DNA from: UBA6168 sp965222975
GTDB taxonomy: Bacteria > Bacteroidota > Bacteroidia > Chitinophagales > Saprospiraceae
Length of the DNA stretch: 64,000 nt
NCBI GenBank assembly: GCA_965222975.1
Contig: CBDCVJ010000044.1
Coordinates: forward strand, 124,001 to 188,000
Reading direction: 5' to 3'
Part shown: positions 17,782-25,869 of the stretch, in pieces
Layout: the number at the start of each line of letters is the position of its first letter
Numbering within the stretch: the stretch's first letter is position 1
Program-made: the position numbers and the translations under genes
The notes under the pieces: generated by a model
The model's database searches: none
What the model was told of the DNA's origin: nothing
Seen by the model: the letters and a program-made list of their open reading frames with translations, nothing else

Positions 17782-18828
17782 ATGACTGATTTGCAATCGA
17801 CACCACTCCTAGAATTGAGAAATCTGACTACCGTCTTTCCCACCAAACGTGGGTCGGTTACGGCTGTGAACGATGTTAATCTGAGTCTGGCCCCCGGCGA
17901 GATTTTGGGCATTGTCGGCGAATCAGGCTGCGGGAAAAGCACAGTACTGCTCTCAATTTTGCGCTTGATCGCCCGGCCGGGCCGCATCGCCGCCGGAGAG
18001 ATTTTGTTTCGTGGGCAAGATTTGCGCCGCCTGCCCCAGCGGGCCATGCGCGGAATCCGGGGGAAGGCCATTTCGATGATCTTTCAAGACCCGCTCAGCG
18101 CCCTGAACCCGGTCTTCCCGGTCGGTGAGCAGATTCGGGAATCGATGCGACTGCATGGCCTCATTAACGGCGGCCCGTCGTTGCCGTGGCCGTTCGATGG
18201 TCCGCGCCGCCGGGCCGAGAAAAAGGGCGTCTTGGAGGTGATGGCCGAAGTCGGCATTCCGGCCCCCGAGGCACGCTACCGGGCTTACCCGCACCAATTC
18301 TCCGGTGGCATGCAACAGCGTGCGCTCATCGCTATTGGGCTGGTCTGTGAACCGGCCATCCTCCTGGCGGATGAGCCGACAACGGCCCTCGACGTGACCA
18401 TTCAGGCCCAAATCATTGACCTGATGCGGCGCATCAACCAGGAACATAACACCAGCGTCATCCTGGTTACCCATAATCTGGGGCTGGCCGCCGAGTTTTG
18501 CCACAGCATCGCCGTGATGTACGCCGGCCGCATCGTCGAACGCGGCCCGGTCGATCAGGTGATTGAAACCCCGAAGCATCCCTATACCCAGGGGCTGCTG
18601 GACTGTCTGCCACGCATCACCACGGAACGGCAAACGATTACCCCCATCCCCGGTAATGTGCCTGATCTGGCCGACTTGCCCACCGGCTGCGCCTTCGCCC
18701 CACGCTGCCCCCAGGTCCGCGACGCCTGTTGGCAGACAGACTTCCGCTTGCGGGCCGTGACGCCTAACCACTTCGCTCGCTGCGTTCTGTACGAAACCGG
18801 CGAGCATGCCATCTCCGAGGAACGTTAG
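17782..18828 (+). CDS. Peptide/opine ABC transporter ATP-binding protein, DppD type
   Basis: 348 residues. Walker A GESGCGKST (about residues 45-53), Q-loop in MIFQDPLSALNPVF, signature FSGGMQQRALIA, Walker B AILLADEPTTALDV, H-loop VTHN. The C-terminal oligopeptide/dipeptide extension with cysteines (GCAFAPRCPQVRDACW) is present. It is separated from dppC-like by 69 bases that hold a decayed palindrome, and its stop is two bases before the dppF-like start. Confidence 0.92.
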   Translation: MTDLQSTPLLELRNLTTVFPTKRGSVTAVNDVNLSLAPGEILGIVGESGCGKSTVLLSILRLIARPGRIAAGEILFRGQDLRRLPQRAMRGIRGKAISMIFQDPLSALNPVFPVGEQIRESMRLHGLINGGPSLPWPFDGPRRRAEKKGVLEVMAEVGIPAPEARYRAYPHQFSGGMQQRALIAIGLVCEPAILLADEPTTALDVTIQAQIIDLMRRINQEHNTSVILVTHNLGLAAEFCHSIAVMYAGRIVERGPVDQVIETPKHPYTQGLLDCLPRITTERQTITPIPGNVPDLADLPTGCAFAPRCPQVRDACWQTDFRLRAVTPNHFARCVLYETGEHAISEER

Positions 18829-18830
18829 CG

Positions 18831-19937
18831 ATGCCGCACCCCCCAAACGCTACCCCCCTGATTGAAGCGCGAAACATCAAAAAATACTTCCCCATTCCGG
18901 CCAGTCTCCTGGGTAAATGGCTGGCAGGGCAAACCGATCAACTGGTCAAAGCTGTCGATGATGTCAGCCTGAAAATCTGGCCCGGCGAAACCGTCGGGCT
19001 GGTGGGCGAAAGCGGGTGTGGTAAAACAACCTTGGGGCGGGTGCTGGCCCGTCTGTATGAACCGACCGCGGGCCAATTGCTCTTTCGCAATCAACCCGTC
19101 ACCGGTGATCAAGTTTCCGTTCATGTTCAGGAGCAGGATGACCCTACCGACCGGGCGGCACAGATGATCTTCGACGAGGCGGCTGAAGTCAGCCATCCCA
19201 CTGAGCCAATGGCTGAAGCCGAGGCACGACATCTCAGCTTCTTCCGCTTAACCCAAATCATCTTTCAGAACCCCTATTCCTCGCTGAATCCACGCAAAAC
19301 CGTGCGCGACATCATTGGCGTGGCCCTGCAACAACGTGGCATCAGTGCTGCCCAGGCGCGGGAAGCCGAAACCCTCCAACTGCTCAAGCGCGTTGGTCTC
19401 AGCGAGCGCCACATCGATGCCTACCCTCACCAGTTTTCCGGCGGCCAGCGGCAGCGTATTGGCATTGCCCGCTCGCTGGCCATGCGGCCTCAGTTCATTG
19501 TGGCCGATGAGCCGGTCTCCGCGCTCGATGTTTCGATTCAGGCTCAGGTGATCAACCTGTTGCAGGAATTGCAGGCTGAATATAATCTGACCTACCTCTT
19601 CATCGCTCACGATCTGAGCGTGATTTACTACCTCAGCGACCGCGTGGCGGTGATGTATCTGGGGCACATCGTTGAAGAGGCCGAAACAGGCGCTCTTTTT
19701 GATCAGCCGCTGCATCCTTACACGCAGGCCCTCCTGGCCGCTATTCCGGTGGTAGACAAGGCGGCCCGTCGAGAGCGCATCATCTTAGAAGGAACCGTCC
19801 CCAGCCCCATCGACCCGCCGACCGGCTGCCCCTTTCACACCCGCTGTTTTGCCAAAGTCGGGCCAATCTGTGAGCAGGAATACCCACCTTATTCTGAGAT
19901 TGAAGGGCGGCGCGTGGCTTGCTGGTTGTACGAATGA
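18831..19937 (+). CDS. Peptide/opine ABC transporter ATP-binding protein, DppF type, with insertion
   Basis: 368 residues. Walker A GESGCGKTT, Q-loop IIFQNPYSSLNPRKTV, signature FSGGQRQRIGIARSL, Walker B FIVADEPVSALDV, H-loop IAHDLSV, and the Cys-containing C-terminal extension (GCPFHTRCFAKVGPIC). Between Walker A and the Q-loop there are about 45 extra residues (SVHVQEQDDPTDRAAQ to LSFFRL), rich in acidic residues and not usual in DppF. The insert stays in frame and keeps normal codon use, so it is probably a lineage-specific feature. Confidence 0.92.
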   Translation: MPHPPNATPLIEARNIKKYFPIPASLLGKWLAGQTDQLVKAVDDVSLKIWPGETVGLVGESGCGKTTLGRVLARLYEPTAGQLLFRNQPVTGDQVSVHVQEQDDPTDRAAQMIFDEAAEVSHPTEPMAEAEARHLSFFRLTQIIFQNPYSSLNPRKTVRDIIGVALQQRGISAAQAREAETLQLLKRVGLSERHIDAYPHQFSGGQRQRIGIARSLAMRPQFIVADEPVSALDVSIQAQVINLLQELQAEYNLTYLFIAHDLSVIYYLSDRVAVMYLGHIVEEAETGALFDQPLHPYTQALLAAIPVVDKAARRERIILEGTVPSPIDPPTGCPFHTRCFAKVGPICEQEYPPYSEIEGRRVACWLYE

Positions 19938-19958
19938 TCTTGTGCGGTGGTTCTGATA

Positions 19959-20140
19959 TGATGCGTGAAACGTGAACCGTGAAGGATTGCTAACGGCGAT
20001 TTTCACGCAACACGCAGTCATCCTTGATAGGGTAAATTATTTGGCTCATATATGGAAAGCAAGGAGGCGAAAAGATAATAGGATTTTACAGGATTTTTTG
20101 TTGTTTATCTTGTTTATCCCGTTAATCCTGTCAAAATTTG
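19959..20140. repeat. Two dispersed intergenic repeat units upstream of the C45 gene
   Basis: TGATGCGTGAAACGTG (19959-19974) belongs to a family seen again at 32418-32441, 53807-53833 and 54349-54419. A second unit (20080-20140) has AGGATTTTACAGGATTTTTT followed by TGTTGTTTATCTTGTTTATC and TTAATCCTGTC; it is related to 39053-39105. Both units are untranslated here, which argues against the longer open frame starting at 19972. Confidence 0.65.
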
Positions 20141-20151
20141 GCACCACCAAA

Positions 20152-21321
20152 ATGTTACACGTTAGTTCTGAAGATTACTTAAGCACCATTCCTAAGTGGA
20201 AGATGATGACGAACCGCTATGCCCACACCCTTTATCTCAAGGGCAACCACGAGCAGATGGGTCTCCAGCACGGGCAGCAGGTGAAAGGGCTGCGTGTCGA
20301 GATCAGCAAGGCCATTGAAGCTCGCTTCAGCCAGATTGAGAACGATCAGCCGGATGCCCCTTTTGAGGCCCTTGTAAAACAGACTATACAAATTTTACAA
20401 ACCACCGACCCGGCTACCACTGAGTTTATCCGCGGTCTGGCCGCCGGCTTGGATATCTCGTTTGACCGTTTGCTCAGGTACAATCTGGTCGCCTTCCTGC
20501 GCGATGCGCTGACAACGCGCCCCAATCATGATAACGCCGGCCCCCATGCGGCTACCGAGGGCTGTTCAACCTGGGTCGCTACGCGATCTGCCACCCGCGA
20601 TGGTGGCCCTATCCTGGCAAAAAATCGAGATTACAATCTGGAGCATTTGCCCCTGCAATGTGTCGTTCAAGCCGAGCCGGAGCGCGGTTATCGCTACACT
20701 TATCTCACCAGCGCGGGCAGTCCCGGCGTATTTGTGGCCGGGTTTAATGAAGCGGGGTTGGCCGTGGTCGATACGCATGTTTCCACCAGCGATGTCGGGC
20801 CGGGACTACCGGCTTATGCCCTGTCGATGCACTTGCTGGAACAGCATGCAACTGTGCATTCCGCCCTGGCCTACCTGCACTCGACCCCTCGGTTGGGACG
20901 CAATAACTTACTGCTGGCCGACGACGAGGGTGACATCATGCTCTTTGAAATGGGGCATCGCCACAGCACCGTGCTGCACCCGGAGGCCGATTTTCTAGTC
21001 AACACCAACCACTATCGCGGCGCGGCAACACGGCCCCATTTTGTTGATACACAACCCCAGCCGCTACAGGGGAACACCTACCGGCGTTATCGACACCTCG
21101 AAGCCTCGTTGAGGGCAGCCCATGGCCAGATTGATGTCGCCTATGCCAAACAGATCATGGCGAACCACACCGATTCCCTAGCCGGCATCTGCCGCCACCC
21201 ATCCCCGCTTTCAGACACCAGCACCATCGCCGCGTTGATATTTCTGCCCGCTCAGCGACAAATGCACCTCTGCCACGGTCAGCCCTGCCAGGGGCGCTAT
21301 CAAGTGTTCGGTTTGGAATGA
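20152..21321 (+). CDS. C45-type acyltransferase/amidohydrolase (acyl-CoA:6-APA acyltransferase-like)
   Basis: 389 residues from ATG 20152; earlier in-frame codons translate intergenic repeats. Family features: YLKGNHEQMGLQHGQQ near the start, FIRGLAAGLDISFDRLLRYN, then EGCSTWVATRSATRDGGPILAKNRDY, where Cys in EGCSTW would become the N-terminal nucleophile after self-cleavage, and the Asn-Arg-Asp triad (KNRDY). The later core NTNHY and HPSPLSDTSTIAALIF also fits. C45 enzymes hydrolyse or transfer acyl groups on amides. No signal peptide, so probably cytoplasmic. Its place right after the five-gene transporter suggests that it deacylates the imported substrate before the opine dehydrogenase or mutase acts. 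Confidence 0.8.
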   Translation: MLHVSSEDYLSTIPKWKMMTNRYAHTLYLKGNHEQMGLQHGQQVKGLRVEISKAIEARFSQIENDQPDAPFEALVKQTIQILQTTDPATTEFIRGLAAGLDISFDRLLRYNLVAFLRDALTTRPNHDNAGPHAATEGCSTWVATRSATRDGGPILAKNRDYNLEHLPLQCVVQAEPERGYRYTYLTSAGSPGVFVAGFNEAGLAVVDTHVSTSDVGPGLPAYALSMHLLEQHATVHSALAYLHSTPRLGRNNLLLADDEGDIMLFEMGHRHSTVLHPEADFLVNTNHYRGAATRPHFVDTQPQPLQGNTYRRYRHLEASLRAAHGQIDVAYAKQIMANHTDSLAGICRHPSPLSDTSTIAALIFLPAQRQMHLCHGQPCQGRYQVFGLE

Positions 21322-21344
21322 GGTGGGGCGGATAGTCTCATTCG

Positions 21345-21381
21345 ATGACACATGTCACCCTGTTTTGATAACATATGTCAC
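21345..21381. repeat. Direct repeats resembling an IS21-type terminus
   Basis: ATGACACATGTCAC (21345-21358) is repeated 23 bases later as ATAACATATGTCAC (21368-21381). Multiple short direct repeats of this kind with GATAACATATGTCA are reminiscent of IS21-family ends, but no istA/istB genes are present. Alternatively a regulator site, since TGACACATGTCA is itself a palindrome. Confidence 0.35.
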
Positions 21382-21483
21382 TATTGTCTCTGACCAGAAT
21401 CGTATATAGTAGGCAAAGGTGGAAAAGGTCTACAGTTGCTGTGAAGATAGCGGTGGAAAACTAAGTAGATGCGCCATAACTGG

Positions 21484-21512
21484 CGAAGAACCTTGAGTTC
21501 TTCGGCTTTTTT
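21484..21512 (+). terminator. Rho-independent terminator
   Basis: CGAAGAAC pairs with GTTCTTCG around a short loop (CTTGA) and is followed by GCTTTTTTG. It lies 160 bases past the C45 gene and before the beta-helix gene, so it probably closes the transporter operon. Confidence 0.75.
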
Positions 21513-21581
21513 GTTGTTGGAGAACAGATTACAGGCATGCTCATCAAGGGGAGGTGATATGCCCCAGACAAGGAGAAACCC

Positions 21582-23534
21582 ATGTGCCAAACAAACGCTA
21601 ACCCATATGCTGCCCCTCCCTCTAGGCTGGGACAAGCCCAGCGCATCGTCTGGCAGTTGGGTTTGGGTCTGCTTCTAGCCTTGGCCTTGAGCTTGAGTCT
21701 GTGGCTTATTCAAGCGACCCAAGCCCAAGGGTCGATTATTCATGTCACCCCCACTGGTGACCCCGCCCAAACCGGGAACAGTTGGGCCAGTGCCACCACT
21801 TTGACCCAAGCCTTAACCCTGGCCACAGCCGGCGATGAAATCTGGGTGGCTACCGGGGTCTACACGCCCGGGGTCACCGTCAACAATGCCTTCAGCTTAA
21901 AACCGGGGGTGGCCCTCTATGGCGGCTTTGCGGCCACCGAGACGGTGCGGACGGAGCGGGATTGGGTTGCCAACCTGACCATTCTGAGCGGCGACATCGG
22001 CGGGGATGACATCGACCCGGATGGGGATGGGGTGCTGACCACCACCACCCATATCGTGGGCAGCAACAGCACCCACGTCGTCTTGGCCGATGGCACCACC
22101 GGCACCCCCATCACTGAGACGACAGTGCTGGACGGCTTCACCATCACCGCCGGACAGGCCAACGGCGGCTTCCCTGACAACCTCGGCGGCGGCTTCTACT
22201 GCGTTGGAAACGGCAGCGGCAACGAATGTAACCCCAGTCTGAGCCATGTCACCTTCATTGGCAACTCGGCTGGCCTTTCCGGCGGAGCGATGTTCAATAA
22301 TGGTGTCAGCAACGGCAACAGCAGCCCTGTCCTGAACCACGTCACCTTCATTGGCAACTCGGCCGGCTTGTCCGGCGGAGCGATGTTCAACAATGGCCCC
22401 GCCAGCGGCAACAGCAGCCCCATCTTAAGCAACGTCACCTTCTCCGGCAACGCCGCTTCAATTAGGGGTGGGGCGATATACAACGATGGCGAAAGCAACG
22501 GCAATAGCAGCCCCGTCCTGAGCAACGTCACCTTCTCTGGCAATGCCGCGCAATCCGGCGGAGCGATGTACAACAATGGCCCCACCAACGGCAATAGCAG
22601 CCCCGTCTTGAGCAACGTCACCTTCTCTGGCAATGCCGCGCAATCCGGCGGAGCGATGTACAACGATGGTCGTTCCTCAGGCAGTAGCAGCCCCAGCTTG
22701 AGCAACGTCATTCTGTGGAGCAATATGGCTACCAATCAAGGCCATCAACTTTACAGCCGTGATGCTACGCCCGTCCTCAGCTATACCCTCATCCAGAGCG
22801 GAACCAATCATGTCGCTGGTACCGGAGCATATACCGTTACCTACGGCCCCTGCATCTTAACCAGCGACCCCCTCTTTGTGAATGCTGTTGGCCCAGACAA
22901 CAGCACCGGCACCCTGGATGATGATTTGCGGCTCTCTCCCTTCTCCCCGGCTATTGATGCGGGGGACAATAGCGCCCTCAGTTTGCTCACCGACTTGGCC
23001 GGCAATCCCCGCTTCTACGATGATACCGGGGTCGCTGATACCGGCAACGGGACAGCCCCTATCGTCGATTTGGGGGCCTACGAACGGCAGAGCAACTCCC
23101 TATTCCAGGGGATGGCCCTCTTGGGCAACGGCCAAGTAATTCTTAACGGCTCCGCCAGCCCCTCGCTTGCCAACCATACCGACTTTGGCAGTGTCGTCGT
23201 CGGCGGGGGAGTGATGACCCGCACGTTCACCATCGCCAACAACAGAGGGGTCGGTTTGACCCTGACCGGCACTCCGCCGGTGGCGCTCAGCGGAGCCAAT
23301 CTAGCCGACTTTAGCGTCCCCAGCCAACCCAGCAGCCCGGTGGCAGCGGGCAACACGGCCACTTTCCAAGTCCGGTTCAGCCCCAGTCTGACTGGTACGC
23401 GGGTCGCCACCCTGAGTATTGCCAACAGTGATCCGAACGAGAACCCTTACACCTTCGCCATCTCCGGCATTGGGACTACCACACCGATTGTGCCAGAGAC
23501 AATTTATTTGCCGCTAGTCGTCAAGGATGATTAG
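21582..23534 (+). CDS. Secreted right-handed beta-helix protein with choice-of-anchor-D-like domain and YLPLVVK tail
   Basis: 650 residues; ATG 21582 follows AAGGAGAAACCC. A long-tailed signal peptide (LGLGLLLALALSLSLWLI ... TQAQG) leads a parallel beta-helix (about 50-480; VTPTGDPAQTGNSWASATTL start as in polymorphic outer-membrane repeats). Residues about 215-365 hold five or six units of about 33-36 residues of the form SSPVLSNVTFSGNAAQSGGA, MYNNG. An Asp-rich PDNSTGTLDDDLRLSPFSPAIDAG block follows, then an ASPM/SPD-2/Hydin-like domain (about 530-635, DFGSVVVGGGVMTRTFTIAN ... TATFQVRFSP). It ends IYLPLVVKDD, a tail shared with the product at 61954-62394. Probably a surface-exposed adhesin or matrix protein. 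Confidence 0.85.
   Translation: MCQTNANPYAAPPSRLGQAQRIVWQLGLGLLLALALSLSLWLIQATQAQGSIIHVTPTGDPAQTGNSWASATTLTQALTLATAGDEIWVATGVYTPGVTVNNAFSLKPGVALYGGFAATETVRTERDWVANLTILSGDIGGDDIDPDGDGVLTTTTHIVGSNSTHVVLADGTTGTPITETTVLDGFTITAGQANGGFPDNLGGGFYCVGNGSGNECNPSLSHVTFIGNSAGLSGGAMFNNGVSNGNSSPVLNHVTFIGNSAGLSGGAMFNNGPASGNSSPILSNVTFSGNAASIRGGAIYNDGESNGNSSPVLSNVTFSGNAAQSGGAMYNNGPTNGNSSPVLSNVTFSGNAAQSGGAMYNDGRSSGSSSPSLSNVILWSNMATNQGHQLYSRDATPVLSYTLIQSGTNHVAGTGAYTVTYGPCILTSDPLFVNAVGPDNSTGTLDDDLRLSPFSPAIDAGDNSALSLLTDLAGNPRFYDDTGVADTGNGTAPIVDLGAYERQSNSLFQGMALLGNGQVILNGSASPSLANHTDFGSVVVGGGVMTRTFTIANNRGVGLTLTGTPPVALSGANLADFSVPSQPSSPVAAGNTATFQVRFSPSLTGTRVATLSIANSDPNENPYTFAISGIGTTTPIVPETIYLPLVVKDD
22240..22720 (+). 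repeat. In-frame tandem repeats of about 100-110 bp
   Basis: Five to six consecutive units; the units starting near 22497 and 22587 share long identical runs (CCCGTCTTGAGCAACGTCAC, TTCTCTGGCAATGCCGCGCA). This DNA-level identity points to recent unit duplication within the beta-helix gene and is not a CRISPR. Confidence 0.75.
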
Positions 23535-23537
23535 GAA

Positions 23538-23637
23538 TAGGACTTACGCAGTTGGGTACATCTACCAGAGACCCTAAAGGTTTTCAAAACTTTTAGGGTC
23601 TAAACCTTTAGGGTCTGGATGAAGTGCGTAAGTCCTA
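23538..23637. mobile_element. MITE-like palindromic element, copy 1
   Basis: 100 bp bounded by TAGGACTTACGCA and its exact reverse complement TGCGTAAGTCCTA, with internal AGACCCTAAAGGTTTT / AAAACTTTTAGGGTCT pairing. It carries a 15-base internal duplication (TTTTAGGGTCTAAAC region) relative to copy 2 at 59185-59269. No coding capacity. It lies directly after the beta-helix stop. Confidence 0.85.
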
Positions 23638-23675
23638 CAGGTGATGGGCAACGCCAAATTTGCGAGGGAAATATC

Positions 23676-24044
23676 ATGGGATCACATCCAATTAATCTGG
23701 CAGTTCGATTTTTACTTGAGTTATGCGCCCTGTTGGCGATGGGGATATGGGGTTGGCGATTGAGTGACGGCTGGCTACGCTTCGTTTTGGCATTGAGTAT
23801 CCCCATCATCGCTGCTGTTGTGTGGGGAACATTTGCTGTCCCAGATGATCCCAGCCGGTCTGGTGCTGCACCAGTTTCTGTCTCTGGGATGATTCGTCTA
23901 GCAATCGAAGCCGCAATCTTCATTAGTGCGGTATGGACACTGAATGCTTCCGGCTATACAGGGTTAAGTTGGGGGTTTGGCATTATCGTTGTCATTCACT
24001 ATGTGGCCTCGTATGATCGTATTTTGTGGCTGCTGAACCAATAA
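23676..24044 (+). CDS. YrdB family (DUF2568) small membrane protein
   Basis: 122 residues from ATG 23676, preceded by GCGAGGGAA; an in-frame ATG at 23619 lies inside the MITE and is rejected. It has four hydrophobic segments (LAVRFLLELCALLAMGIWGW, FVLALSIPIIAAVVWGTFAV, IRLAIEAAIFISAVWTLNAS, FGIIVVIHYVASYDRILWLL). The RFLLELCAL and PIIAAVVWGTF blocks are characteristic of the family. Function unknown. Confidence 0.8.
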   Translation: MGSHPINLAVRFLLELCALLAMGIWGWRLSDGWLRFVLALSIPIIAAVVWGTFAVPDDPSRSGAAPVSVSGMIRLAIEAAIFISAVWTLNASGYTGLSWGFGIIVVIHYVASYDRILWLLNQ

Positions 24045-24084
24045 CGAATATCAAGGCGGCCAACATAATTATCGCGGGTGAGAT

Positions 24085-24240
24085 ATGGTACGTATCCGGC
24101 TGCAAGAGCGCGGTGTATTGCTTACCCATCAGCCCAATCGGCTAACTTTCGCCAACGAAGGCTATCCCTTCGCACTATGTTACACCCCAGAATTTTTTGC
24201 GGATATACCGGCCAAACTGAATCTTGAAGGTGCAGGCTAG
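24085..24240 (+). CDS. Small ORF of 51 residues, unknown
   Basis: ATG at 24085 follows GCGGGTGAGAT. The product starts MVRIRLQERGVLLTHQPNRL and ends LEGAG. Its TAG stop overlaps the stop of the convergent polyferredoxin gene. I recognise no family; codon use is compatible with a real gene, but it could be a remnant. Confidence 0.35.
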   Translation: MVRIRLQERGVLLTHQPNRLTFANEGYPFALCYTPEFFADIPAKLNLEGAG

Positions 24241-25460
24241 CCGGCTGAGTCTGGCAGGTTCTCTTTGGGGCGACAGACGAAGCAGAGGGTCGGATGTTCC
24301 GCTCTAACGGCGACCGGTTGGCCGCATTTCTGGCAGGGTGTCAGACTGCCTTTAAGTAGAGGCTGCGGCTTTTTCTTTAATAGATCAACGGTGGTTGGGG
24401 GGAATGTTGATACGGCCTCTTCTGGACAGGCAAGCCGACAAATATCACAAGCTTGTCCCAAACAGAGACGGGGTTGAAAGACTAGGCCAAACTGATCCTC
24501 ACTTTGGACAAAAGCCAGGGCGCCGCTGGGACAGAAACGCGCACAAAGCCCGCAAGCGGAACAACGGGTTGAGTCTATGGAAAGCTCCACAACAGGCAGA
24601 TCAGGGGCCAATTGACAGTTGGCCTGCGAGGGCGGCACTTCTAACTCGTCGCTTGAGAGTTGTACATTATCCAAAACAGCGAGAATTTGCATCCGCCCGC
24701 GAGGCGGGAAGTGAGGTAATCGCTTGGATACAGGAACGAACTGGCCTGGTTTGACAGATTGGGGGAGAGTTTCAGCAGTGATTACATTTGCACTTTCTTG
24801 CCCCACTTGTTTGAGGGCAGTAAAAAAACCCCTTCGAGAAAGTGCAGGCCGGTCAGCTTGATGGACAGGGCGTTTTATTGGTCGTAAATCGGCAAGCTGA
24901 CTGTGCAATAGTATGGATGGCGTATCATCAATCAGGCTACCCCAGGCATTAGCTTCTGCCATGGTTTCACCTAACGTCACCTGAATTTTGCCTGCGGGAC
25001 ATTGAGTACAGAATGTGTCATCTAGCCAAAGCTCGCGGCCCTGAACAGCCATTGCCAGAAGCGTCGCCGGAGACAGAGCTGCCAGACAGCGTTGGGTTTG
25101 CACCACTTGGGGCGCAGGTCCATCCTCTGGATTGGCGCGCAACGGGCAAATCAGGTCAATCAGGCCGGGCGGCAGAGCAACAACCGTTTTTATGAGCTTG
25201 GCTGATAGATGATCAGGTGCATCGAAGACACTGGTGGGACAATGATGCAAACACAGCCCACAATGCAGGCAAGTTTCAGGATTCAACACCGGTTGGTCAA
25301 GGATGAGCGTAATCGCACCGGTTTCAGGACAGAAATCCTGGCAGCGCGTACAGGCCACCTGGCGGAACCGAGTGTTGAGGCATTGCTCAGCCTGGACGGT
25401 TATGGTCTCTTCCTGGAAGTGTTCGGTCAAAGCCAGAAAGGCATCGAGCTTGTTTACCAT
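24237..25460 (-). CDS. Polyferredoxin-like 4Fe-4S protein
   Basis: 407 residues with repeated cysteine clusters: CLNTRFRQVACTRCQDFCP near residue 27, CLHCGLCLHHCP near 64, CPLRANP and TFCTQCPAGKI in the middle, CSACGLCARFCP near 308, CLGQACDICRLACP near 333, and a final zinc-ribbon-like CQKCGQ...CFVCR. The middle carries RRGFFTALKQVGQE, similar to a degenerate twin-arginine segment inside the chain. It is last in the molybdoenzyme operon, 20 bases after the CMD gene. Likely an electron carrier or maturation partner of the molybdoenzyme in the cytoplasm; exact role unknown. Confidence 0.8.
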   Translation of the reverse strand: MVNKLDAFLALTEHFQEETITVQAEQCLNTRFRQVACTRCQDFCPETGAITLILDQPVLNPETCLHCGLCLHHCPTSVFDAPDHLSAKLIKTVVALPPGLIDLICPLRANPEDGPAPQVVQTQRCLAALSPATLLAMAVQGRELWLDDTFCTQCPAGKIQVTLGETMAEANAWGSLIDDTPSILLHSQLADLRPIKRPVHQADRPALSRRGFFTALKQVGQESANVITAETLPQSVKPGQFVPVSKRLPHFPPRGRMQILAVLDNVQLSSDELEVPPSQANCQLAPDLPVVELSIDSTRCSACGLCARFCPSGALAFVQSEDQFGLVFQPRLCLGQACDICRLACPEEAVSTFPPTTVDLLKKKPQPLLKGSLTPCQKCGQPVAVRAEHPTLCFVCRPKENLPDSAG

Positions 25461-25480
25461 ACGCGCCTACCTGGCAATGA

Positions 25481-25795
25481 TTATCCTTTGTCCAAAATAT
25501 CTTCAACCCAGGTCAACGCTGCCATTGTGGCCGGGAAACCGAGGGTGGGTATGGCCAATAAAACAACGTGGCGTATCTCATCAGCCGAGACTTCAAGGGC
25601 TAACAATTTTCTAACGTGGGCGTGTACAGCCCCTTCCTTTTGCGCCCCGATAGCCAGAGCCAGCTTTATTAAGGCTCGGGTCTTTTCATCCAACGGACCG
25701 GCAGCGTGGACGGCGGCACCAAGCTGATCATAGGCTTGCCAGACATCGGCATATTTCTCCTGAAAATTGCGATATGCTTGCGGTAACTGAGACAT
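25481..25795 (-). CDS. Carboxymuconolactone decarboxylase family protein
   Basis: 104 residues covering the full CMD fold (DEKTRALIKLALAIGAQKEGAVHAHVRKLLAL, then DEIRHVVLLAIPTLGFPATMAAL). The two cysteines of AhpD-like peroxidases are absent, so it belongs to the Cys-less GAVHAHVRKLL group. It lies between torD-like and polyferredoxin genes. Its role with a molybdoenzyme is unclear. Confidence 0.88.
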   Translation of the reverse strand: MSQLPQAYRNFQEKYADVWQAYDQLGAAVHAAGPLDEKTRALIKLALAIGAQKEGAVHAHVRKLLALEVSADEIRHVVLLAIPTLGFPATMAALTWVEDILDKG

Positions 25796-25869
25796 TGATA
25801 TGCTCCTCTACAGTTGGTTGAAACTATGATTGACCATTCTATCAGACAAAGTGGAGAGGGGCAAAGGGG

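Noticed and set aside
17953..18846. Antisense frame of 297 residues opposite the DppD-like ATPase
   Set aside because: Mirror of Walker/signature coding sequence; composition typical of shadows.
22240..22720. CRISPR array
   Set aside because: Repeats are about 100-110 bp, in frame inside a beta-helix gene, and have no spacers.
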